Positions 55,321-64,000 of a stretch of DNA of 64,000 nucleotides are shown here, piece by piece (the stretch's first letter is position 1; each line of letters begins with the position of its first letter). Source of the stretch: Pleurotus djamor. Lineage: Eukaryota; Basidiomycota; Agaricomycetes; Agaricales; Pleurotaceae. The notes under the pieces were generated by a model, which was given only the letters and a program-made list of their open reading frames with translations, did not search any database and was not told the origin of the DNA. The translations under genes were made by a program, and so were the position numbers. Location: contig JAPEVF010000034.1 of NCBI GenBank assembly GCA_029747585.1, positions 105,823 through 169,822 of the forward strand, written 5' to 3'.

Positions 55321-55430
55321 AGAATGTATCCAGTATCTCTAGAAACGCCAGCTCCGAAAAAAAANGACTCGTCTAGGCTTTGAGCGGGGGTGGTGTTTTT
55401 TGGGCTGTTGGAAAGACATCATTTGTTGAA
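55321..55430 (+). pseudogene. Relic of the transporter's last exon
   Basis: This fragment repeats the end of the transporter gene (53165-53290): the shared words A-G-A-A-A-C-G-C-C-A-G and G-G-T-G-G-T-G-T-T-T-T and the block G-G-G-C-T-G-T-T-G-G occur in the same order. Relative to the original it has lost about 30 bases in the middle and the final stop region, and it carries an ambiguous base in a poly-A run. It marks the left edge of the duplicated unit. Confidence 0.75.
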
Positions 55431-55506
55431 TTCTGGGCTATTTACCAACTATTTGCACGTTGTATCAACGTTGTTGTATGACTCTTCGGGTTCTAGTCCC
55501 AACACA

Positions 55507-56765
55507 ATGTACTTTCCACCAGAACTTGTTGAGAATGTTGTCTTCTGGTTGCCAGAGAGTGTGCGGGTGCTTGGTCGCGTCAGTCTCACCTCCCGGATCT
55601 GGGCGTTGTCTTGTCGACATCGCTTGTTCCACACGGTCACTGTTCATCTCAATTCTGCGTTCCGTTTCTGGGATCTCATCCACTCTCCCCATACTACGAT
55701 TATCGACAATGTCCGCTACCTGACAATCTCTGGNAAAAATGCGAGCGATTCCGACATACGCGTTTCCTTTGATTCCGCCATCGCTCAAACTCTGCCAATC
55801 TTTCCGAATGTCAACACAGTCAAGATACACTGGATCAGACCGCGCGCAGATGTGCAAGGGATGCAGTCTTGGATCAGATCCAAGCTGCCTGGAGTCAAAA
55901 CATTGGTCGCCCATGGGGGAATGTGGCAGATGCGGTCCATCGAGGTGTTTGCGCGTACTTTTGCCGAATTGGAGTCCCTGTGCTTCTCCGAGGTCAATTT
56001 CTCCATCCCTGTGGTTGGAGTTGTCAGCGGCGCGATGCTCCCTTCGACACTGAAGGTTCTCAGCATCACTGGAAGGACTTTGACTGTTCAAAGTGCATTC
56101 GGTATGCTTTACCCAGTCGGACGAACCATCCCAACCGACGAGGTTCCCAAACTCGAATCACTCACTGTGTTAGATCTATCTCCGCCCTCGATTAGACCAC
56201 TCAAAATGGCACTTGGGGACTCTGGTAGACATCTTCGTAGTTTGACATTCCGTTTTCCAGTCGATAACGGTTCAGCTTCAGGTACGTTTTGTCTCGTCAA
56301 TCATACTAAAGAGGTGTGCTGAACGTTTCGCGTTGTACATTGATGGACGCGTTTGTCTTTGAAATCGACCTACACCAGTATCCGAACCTAGAGAAATTTC
56401 GGCTTGGAGTCGGTCTGTCTTATGCTGGGCTAGACGGTCGTGTGACTGCATTGCCTCGCGTCCTTCAAATCTTCAATCAACTGTCCAATCATACCAACTT
56501 GCACAGCGTACCAATCCATGCTATTTTCGTCGATATATCAGACCTCGAAGGTACAGAAGACCGACTCCAATTCTGGCACGCTCTCGACGTCCTTTTTGGC
56601 GACGACAAGCACTTAAACTTTCCCGGTTTGAAGTTGTTGACCATCGAGATGCCCATTGGGCGGATAGCCCTCTCATACAAAGAGTTTGTGGCGCGCATCT
56701 CAAACAAGATGCCCCGAGTGAAAGAGAGAGTGCTGCTTCAGTTCGCACAGCGGTGTTGGTTATGA
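55507..56765 (+). CDS. F-box protein, tandem copy 2 (splice site possibly lost)
   Basis: Homologue of copy 1 from the start M-Y-F-P-P-E-L-V-E-N-V-V through the F-box and leucine-rich region (exon 1 55507-56281) to the end K-E-R-V-L-L-Q-F-A-Q-R-C-W-L. The donor at 56282 (GTACGT) is kept, but at the position of the copy 1 acceptor (CATAG) this copy reads CATTG. The nearest AG that restores frame (before 56314) would leave an intron of about 32 nt, shorter than any other in the window. The gene may therefore be a recent pseudogene, or may splice differently. Both halves remain free of stop codons apart from this, so loss would be recent. Confidence 0.65.
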
Positions 56766-57627
56766 TTTTTCGTCAGTATTTGCGCGCATGCATATACGTC
56801 TCTTTTCACCTTCGACTCACCGAAAATTAGCTCATCAGTTGCCTACGGTGTAGTACCTTGGGTGCAAGCCAGAACACACCAAAGTTGTTGTGACTCCCTC
56901 CGATACCTTGGACTCATCCTTCGTCATGCTGGAAGCGGCCACGAACTCAATACCTGTAAACGATGCCCCCATCTATAAACCTATATCCCAACTCTCAGAG
57001 GGTTTTCCCACTTTATCCACATCAATTACATGCCTGTCCCGTTGGAGGATGCGAGAGAGAGCAGATTTTTGGGAACAGTTGAAGGCCTTGCTTGAGGTTC
57101 AAAGTAATTTCTATTCGTTTCATGTCCTTGGTGTTCGAGGCATCTGTAGCATTGTACGAAGGTCCTTATGACATGGAGCAGACAATTCAGACGAGAACAT
57201 CCCCAGTCTCAAAACGTGGAATATTCAGACTTGAAGACGTCCATTTGGATTCTGGATGACTTCTGAAGCATGTGAGTCAGGAAACATCGAATCTATTTGA
57301 CAGGTTCAGACCATATCTCATCTCAATTCCAGCCAAAGCGCGCTGTGCCGAGGACTGACATCGCCAAAAACTACTAGGTCAGGTTGATGAACCGTGTGCC
57401 TTGGCTCCCTTGTGGCCCACTGCATTACCAGTGAGACTAGAATTAAAGGATGATCAGCTCCCATTTCTCCGCTTGTGATTGTGTCCAAGAAACATACATA
57501 TGGCGATGAGGCTTTAGTTCGGTCTCTGTACCACTCATTGACGAGAGCGGGGGGGGACTTCTTGGTTGTACACGTAGCAGTGGTTTCACCTTCTTTATCG
57601 GCAAACTCGAAATTTGGTCTTGTCAGT
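56766..57627. other. Gene-poor spacer with third relic copy
   Basis: The segment at about 56890-57030 resembles the two relics described upstream (shared words C-G-A-T and C-C-T-A-T-A-T-C-C-C-A-A). The rest shows no gene. It also contains the 3' end region of the secreted-protein gene on the minus strand. Confidence 0.45.
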
Positions 57628-60053
57628 CTAGATTGAGAATGCGCATCCTTTCCAGCGTGCCAGCAGTGCTGCGCAATACTCGAGTTTTAAGCATGGTCGG
57701 TGTGATATCAGATAATGACTTACATCCAAGATGTCCAGCTCTTGGCTCTTCCATATCGTAGCTCTAGCCTGAGCTTCAAGAGAACCCAGTGTTCCCTCAA
57801 CACCGGCAGCGATAGCGACTCCAGCAGTCAGCCATATGCAGCCAGTAAAACTGGAAGATGCCTCATGATCCATAGACCTTGACGTCAGATCCCTAGCGTT
57901 GTGCCCGTATGGCGGCAGATAAGAATCTAGTGCGACAAATTCCCTCTTCGCATGGGCCTGAACATCGGCATCGACCGCGAGACTCAATCTTGCATGGGCA
58001 TCAGCTTCGATGAAGGCGGAGGCTTGCGCCTTCTCGCCGAGCTTGATCCCCAGCTTGACAGACGGGATGATATGGCCTTCGACGATGGCGTTGGCTTTGA
58101 CGCTTGCGTCAACGCTCAGTGTCAACGCTGGTATGTTCAGATCGCAATAGGATGGTAAAGGTGTACCGCGACTTACGGTATTGACTGTCTTTCATTTCCA
58201 TTTGTTGTTGTTCGGGGTCATCTTCACGCCCAGGCCACCATACGCGCACTATATTAATAGGCTTTGTAAGTAAACAGTGGTCGCTAATTCAATGGTAGGA
58301 GACTTACTGTGCTGGACGTGGTATTGTATATCAAGGTTGACCTCAAAATCAACCGCTAGATGGGCCTTAGCCTGCAAATCGAGTTGAACCCATGGACCAA
58401 GCTCAAAGAAACTACGGGACGAATATAGTTGAGCTGGAGTCAGGAAAAAATGATGGCTTGAAGCCCACCCCGGGATCGAGAACATGGGGATACCAAGTTC
58501 GAAAACAGGTATCCTTTTTGATTGGAAGGTTCCCTATGATAGGTCTCGGTGAGTCTTGAGGTTCGTCTAGCAAGCGGCGAGCGTACATGGAGGTGGGCAG
58601 CGACATTTAGTTTCGTGTTGATGTCGGCATTGACATCTTATGGATAGGAAAGAATGAGTTCAACCGACAGAGGGATAGGAAGGACGAAAGCTTCACCAAA
58701 GGCAAAGTGGAAATCTTTTATCTATGAATCAAGGTAGCAGCAATAAGTAGTGTTGAATACCGAAAAGTGTTTACCAACCGTGGGCGATGGGAGAACTGGA
58801 AAAGATGCAGTTAGGCCAGTATTCGCAATCAGAGTATTGTATGCGACTCGCGTACCATGTCCGGTCATAACAACACCAATGGTGACCTGTGCATAGGCAT
58901 GGCCATCCAATGTAACGCTCAGAGCGCCTCCAATTTTAGCCTCGCAGTTGGTGGGCTCATGTTCAATGTGAAGGACTTGGGTATTGTTGCCGACAAGATT
59001 AATGGTCTGAGTCGGTACAACGTCCATTTTGAAGTCGAACGCTGTTGCATTCTTGAGTTTGTCTGGGATACTCCCGACGAATTCTATACTCGGGATATTC
59101 AATATAGCTGAGAACTCTGAGGGTAAGCAGAATTATACACCTTTCACATTTGTCCAAGTATTTGATACCCAATGACCAACGTGTTGGAAAACTGTTCCGA
59201 TGGTCTGTATTCCAGTGCTGATGGTGTTGTGAAGTTCTTTGATCCTATCGACGAGCCATCCGAAAAAATCATGACTGTCGTCGAAAGCAAAATTGGCATC
59301 GATACTAGGAATAACAGAATGTTTAACAGCGGTGTTCGACAGTGAGTGGAAAGGGCACGGACTTCGGAAGATTGATCCCTTGAAAGGCCATATCAACCTG
59401 CCCGGTCCTAGATGTGTTCACGTAAGATCATAGACAAACGTGGTGGTGACCTTACTTCGACATGTCGATGGCAGCAAAGTTTGTGTCGATGGTGACAATG
59501 TGAACAACAGGAGGCACACCATCTCTCTTCGCGACTTTATGATCCATATGATCGGGAATTGACTGGTCCTCTGCGACTTTCGCACTGGCAATTCTAGCAA
59601 ATGGACCATGGCCACACTTCTCGGCGAGTCAGTCGATGAGGTTCCTCGCCGTTGCCATATCGAAGACGACTCACGCTATCGGGAAGGCGGACGAGTTTAT
59701 CCTCTGGACCATGGTAGCTGAACATGTGTTCACAGCCGGATTCATCGTGACTTTGACAAACAAGGCGAATGTCTTGTTCCAACGTGTGTGGATCACAGTC
59801 TAGGATTACCCAGCCTGCGGCGGGGGTGATATCCGTGATAGACTTGGGATGTCCACGCTAGAACACTTCGCTGTGAAGACCAGATGGTAGCGAGAGCAGA
59901 GACGCGACGCACCAACTTGAACACCGCTGAAACCTTGGGATCGGGGCTGTCGTAGGCACATTCACCTTCGAAGCACGGTTTGCTCCAGTCATTTGCGGGA
60001 GAGGCGAGGGCCAAAGCCGCAAATAGAAGGGTAGAGACGAAGATGGGATGCAT
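57628..60053 (-). CDS. Secreted beta-rich protein, agaricomycete DUF7223-like family
   Basis: The start at 60053 (M-H-P-I-F-V-S-T-L-L-F) opens a signal peptide of about 19 residues cut before A-N-D-W. The first exon ends V-F-K-L, and the next (from about 59861) has I-T-D-I-T-P-A-A-G-W-V-I-L-D-C-D-P and a C-Q-S-H-D-E-S-G-C pair. The third begins K-C-G-H-G-P-F-A-R-I. Later exons carry repeated Val/Ala/Asp-rich beta strands such as A-Y-A-Q-V-T-I-G-V and a long Ala-rich segment (about 57720-58125). The layout matches, from memory, large families of agaricomycete secreted proteins annotated DUF7223 with unknown function. Exon joins beyond the third were not fixed, and the last exon and stop at 57628 are tentative. 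Confidence 0.65.
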
Positions 60054-63000
60054 CGTCCTCCTGAGAGGACTGAATGTCTCGCATCTAATTTATGTCGTGG
60101 ATGGGACAGTTAGCATGACAGTGGTGGACACAAGGAGAATTCTATTAGATGGGGGCTAACATCAACTGGAACATGAGAACTGGGACTTCAGCTTCATAAG
60201 TGGACGCAGCACGTACACTTGCGCTGGTGGAAGACATCGTGTGTCACGCTAGCCACCAATTCANTAGACTACGCGCTCGAGAAGATAGGCAGTCAAAAAC
60301 CCGAGTCATACCGTCAGATTTGATATCACCTGACCTGTATACACATCTAACTCCCGACCACGGCCATGAATGGGCGGAGGCCAGAGCGAAATCCGGCCTA
60401 CAGTTTAAGAGGCTTGAACCGGGGTAGTAGAGAGGGCAATGCAACTGTTTCCATGTCTTGCTTTTTGGAAGCAAGAAAACCACATACATCAGCGAAAAGC
60501 GCAAGGCTTGACTTAGCCTGACGGCGTGATCAACTCAATTACCTTTTCAGGAGATGGATCAATAATAATTATCTTGATCGAAGTTGACAACTACCAGGCC
60601 AATTTCGGCAACTCCGACTTCGAAATCTCAATTTGTGTCTAGACTTTTGCAAACAGCTGGAAACCCAGATGATAACTTTCAAATACTTGCTCACGGTCAG
60701 ACAACTTGTTTCCACGGTCAGCAGGCTTTCTCAAGTTGTCCCAAAACGTGGCCAACATTGCTAAGGCAACGGAAACCTGAACAGCCGTGTTCACTCTCCC
60801 TCACGATGACCATAACCATGATCCTGCCCAGATCCTGCCTGACCACCTCTTCACAAGTTGATACGCCTGGATCAAATTGCTCACCGGCACCACTCCCTGC
60901 ACTCGAGCATCACCACGACGATACCGTCGGAGCTGAAATTGAGCTTGAAACCTTGAACATTTGCCAGAGCCATCGTCCTTCCTCTCCCTCTTCCTCCCAC
61001 CATCTCCTCTCCTTTCCCATACCCTCGTTTACCGACCATTCATGCTCGTCGAGCGTGTCCGTCCTCTCTGGTTGTCGAGGCCGCCGTCGTTAGCAGTTAG
61101 TTGGGTCGGCCTCGTCTTCGAAGGTGTTTTTCAAGGTTCATGGTCTCGCGTGCGTGTTTTTAACTGCTTCCTGGATGTGATTTTGACGCATATATATCCT
61201 ATACAGGTACATAAATCCCCATTCGAACAAGAAAGCGATGTTTGAAAGTCCAAACCACGATGTCGTGCATTCCGAGATGTATCGAAGAGGGAATTGGAGG
61301 AGAGGGGATGGGGGGGCGCCTGGCCAGCGCTCTTACCAGAACCTTGAATCCAAGCACCTCGGAGCCGCACTCTCAGTGGACGTGGCATCCTTCCCAATCC
61401 ATCATCTCCACGTCTCGCGCTGTCATCGTCGCTGGAAAAATCGTGTTTTGCGCACGCCACATCGTCGCCGGTTAGTTTCGCGAGTTTCACCATGCGCTAG
61501 GCTCTGCTTACCAGGTACGAATCACCATATAGAAGGTGCCGCCGTACAAATTTACTTCAATTCCAGCGCATACATGTGCTTCAGCGCGCCGAGGAGTTCG
61601 GAAGGATTGTACACGAGTTGTCAGACTGTTATCTAGTGTATTGTTGCGTAGCTGATTTTAGGATACATGTGTATAAATACAGTTCCTTCGATGTGCTATC
61701 TATCAAGGGTGAAAGTAATATCAAAGAAACGAGTAAGTATTCCGAACAAACTCATATTTCGAACACGCCATTCTGATTTTCTTGAACAACTTGGACATAG
61801 TGGGTGATGGCACACAATGGCTGCGATGATCACTATGGATATGATGGAGAAAAAGGAAGACTGATGTAACGCACCAAGATGACGAATGGGACATTGGTGA
61901 AGCAGGGTAGAACCCCGACCTACCAACCTGAGAGCCATGACGGCCATGATATGGGTTGATCAGGCTTGCTCATGGTATTTCAGGGCGCGGCGCTTTTGCT
62001 GATGTTCCGAAAGAAGGTGCGAGGATCTATGAAGCTGCTGTAGCTGTGTGCCGCTTCGCGACCCAGTCGACTTCGATGAATGGCGGTACGCAGGGAACTA
62101 TCTTGGATGACGAGCATTTGAGGGACATCAAAGGGCTCCGAACATCGAAGTAGACCCATAAGCGCAATGAGGGGAAGGATATGGCCTATATGCAGCCGTC
62201 ATAAACGCGTTCCGGCGTTCCGAGGGCAAGTTTTTGAGGGGATTCAAGGCTAGGAACTTGGAATTTCGTCGGGGGGAGTGGAAGGCACGAGATGTCGGAT
62301 TGGGGGACGATTTGAACACATAGAAGCGGGAAGTAGGTTTGATTCGGTTGATTCTTGAGTTTAGAAGTTTGCTCGAGCGATGTTAGTGTTGCTGGAGGAG
62401 TTAATCGCGCCGCTGGTTGGTGGTCGGTTGGTGGAAAAAGTCCAATTGATGTTTGGGCGCTAAATGGATGTTCATTGTCGATGGCGAAGAATCTCCGTGT
62501 TTAAACGTTCATGCACATGTTCCATGTTCCTCAGCATCCTCGAATTGACCTTGACCTCAGCCTCGACCTTTACCGTCACCATCCCATCCGAGCCAACCAC
62601 CCTCAGCCTCCAAGGCTTCAGCTCCCGCGCCTTCGGAGCCAAGAGTCCAAGGCATGGGCTACAGTCGAGCGTCCTGCCAAATCGTCGTATCCAATATCCA
62701 ATAGAAGGTATTAAGGAGGACGTCGGTCTGTGATGCTAGGATACGAGACGGGATACAGATGGGAGGTGGAGGAGCGGCCGAACAGTGGAATCGTCCTTGT
62801 GTTTGATGTTTTCCGCCCGCTCCTCGTGAGCATCCGGCTGAGAGGCGACAACGAATTCCACAAGAAGTCGAGAACGAGGGGTAGTAGGCGAGGCGCGTCC
62901 AGGAACCCTTGCATCGACATCAAAAATCCTTCGATTAGTCTTCGTTTACCCCCCTCTGGTACCAGTCTCGCCTTTCAGTTCTCGACTCTCCTGGTTATGC

Positions 63001-63480
63001 GGGCAGCGGTTCGGTTGGCCGGTAGCATCAATGCGCGACGCGTAGACTGCGACTCTATTCTTCATTTGAGTTTCCCCCTATCTCTCTCTCCTTCTTCTTC
63101 TTCTTCGTCTTTTGTGACCAGGTTAACCCAGGTTCGAGTTCGAGGCCATTTTCATGTCTAATAAGTCTCTTCCGCTTCATCGACACTGCGTCCGTGCTAC
63201 GGATAAGGCAGGTGATCAAGCGCGAAAGACGGCCAGAAACAAATACCCAACCTTACGCAGCGTAGGACATGGTCACGGCGGAGTGGTAAGTATCCCCATC
63301 CAATACGCGTTACGAGGTCCACGATTGAAGTCAGGACTCTGTTTCCATTCCTTCCTCGTCCCTCTTCTTCTGTTTCCCTTCAACAACGAGGCTCCCAAGC
63401 TGCCGATAACGCGAATCTTGCTCATTTAGTGTAGCATAGGATGAGGAAGCGCATACAACGGTCCGCAGCCATGGTTATGG
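60054..63480. other. Gene-poor right flank
   Basis: I support no gene in this 3.4-kb stretch. Open frames are short, overlap on both strands and carry no motifs. A pyrimidine microsatellite with CTT repeats lies near 63080-63115. The first few hundred bases will include the promoter of the secreted-protein gene. Confidence 0.5.
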
Positions 63481-63499
63481 GGCAGGAAAATTGGGCATA

Positions 63500-63600
63500 G
63501 GTTTATCATGGGGTTGGAATTTGAAAAGGTAGGGGCAGGGATATGATACAGGGTTTTCATGGGTTTGGAATTTCAGTCAGTGGGGGCAGGGATATGATAC
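63500..63600 (+). repeat. Two tandem copies of a ~50-bp repeat
   Basis: The copies at about 63500-63549 and 63551-63600 share the blocks TTGGAATTT and GGGGCAGGGATATGATAC in the same order and spacing. No coding sense is apparent. Confidence 0.8.
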
Positions 63601-63613
63601 CTAGCTCCTGGTT

Positions 63614-63799
63614 GGACGGACACGGTGGTGGCGGTGGTAGTACTGACTTGCATAGAGACGTTAGCACGGTGGTCGCACACACCATGTCCGTCCAGGAAGG
63701 ACATGGTGGTGGTGGTGAACCAACCTTACATTCACATGTTAGCACGNTCGGCGTACACACCATGTCCTTCCTGGACGGACACGGTGGTGGTGGTGGTAC
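63614..63799 (+). repeat. Minisatellite, ~80-bp units with hairpin arms
   Basis: Two full units and a partial third start at about 63614, 63695 and 63773 with GGACGGACACGGTGG-like sequence and pass through GTTAGCACG and CACACCATGTCC. Each boundary holds an inverted repeat (ACCATGTCC facing GGACATGGT), so every junction can form a hairpin. GGT triplet runs lie inside the units. Confidence 0.8.
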
Positions 63800-63811
63800 T
63801 TAGGGTTAGGG
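63800..63811 (+). repeat. Two TTAGGG units next to the minisatellite
   Basis: The sequence TTAGGGTTAGGG follows the third minisatellite unit directly. Two units are too few for a telomere and non-telomeric sequence continues to the window end. Confidence 0.75.
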
Positions 63812-64000
63812 CGAAGCTCGACGACCGAAGGGAGGAGAGCGAGTTAAAATCAAGTTACTGAGAGTAAGACGTTAGCACCAAAGTACTGGGGGATTACCCA
63901 GTCAGCACTTTCGTCCTTTTAAGGACTCATCAGTGGCTACGCTAACAATAGGAGGGGGCCCGGGGACGTCATCATTATGAGTAATCGGAGAAATCTTTAC

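Noticed and set aside
60200..63450. Several open frames of 80-170 codons
   Set aside because: No start context, splice pattern or motif; compositions look random on both strands.
63800..63811. Telomere
   Set aside because: Only two TTAGGG units, followed by almost 190 bp of other sequence.

Overview
This window is nuclear DNA from a filamentous basidiomycete, most likely an agaricomycete. Genes are cut by many introns of about 45-65 nt with GT..AG ends, conserved proteins read through cleanly once these are removed, and lineage-typical families appear (F-box proteins, a secreted beta-rich protein of a type expanded in agaricomycetes, a fungal Ssr4). There are no bacterial operons, no CRISPR array and no intact transposon. 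Exon joins were deduced by eye from splice signals, reading phase and remembered family conservation; no alignment was run.

Layout. 1-2.28 kb: no supportable gene. 2.28-6.14 kb (+): Ser/Pro-rich PH-domain protein. 6.35-15.68 kb (-): complete PRP8 in 43 exons. 16.33-18.37 kb (+): SAP-domain protein with an F-box-like segment. 18.62-19.89 kb (-): multi-pass membrane protein. 20.58-21.40 kb (+): small PHD-like protein with two SUMO-interacting motifs. 21.47-22.71 kb (-): F-actin capping protein alpha. 22.91-27.33 kb (+): SMC6. 28.03-30.42 kb (-): F-box protein with an acidic tail. 30.67-31.03 kb (+): small basic protein. 31.48-32.96 kb (+): Ssr4-like SWI/SNF-RSC subunit. 33.45-35.27 kb (-): single-pass membrane protein. 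35.68-37.60 kb (+): branched-chain 2-oxoacid dehydrogenase E1 alpha. 37.88-39.08 kb (+): ZIP metal transporter. 39.31-40.53 kb (-): aquaglyceroporin. About 41.2-44.18 kb (-): GCFC/PAXBP1-like splicing factor. 44.28-45.92 kb (+): Rad60/Esc2-like protein. 46.01-47.15 kb (-): Cet1-type mRNA 5'-triphosphatase. 47.30-48.90 kb (+): unrecognised protein rich in ambiguous bases. 49.54-50.34 kb: polypurine tract. 50.44-51.28 kb (-): unrecognised basic protein. 51.61-53.29 kb (+): multi-pass transporter-like protein. 53.40-56.77 kb (+): two tandem F-box paralogues with decayed duplicated flanks. 57.63-60.05 kb (-): secreted protein. 60-64 kb: gene-poor, ending in short tandem repeats.

Themes. The left three quarters is compact housekeeping DNA in which neighbouring genes mostly alternate strand, with divergent starts as close as 93 bp and convergent stops as close as 66 bp. 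RNA processing (PRP8, GCFC-like, Cet1) and SUMO/Smc5-6 functions (SMC6, Rad60-like, a PHD protein with two SUMO-interacting motifs) are over-represented, though no co-regulation can be shown from sequence. The most notable direct observations are micro-exons of 8, 9, 12 and 15 nt in three essential-type genes, ambiguous bases falling mostly on third codon positions, and a tandem duplication that copied the last exon of a transporter and then decayed.
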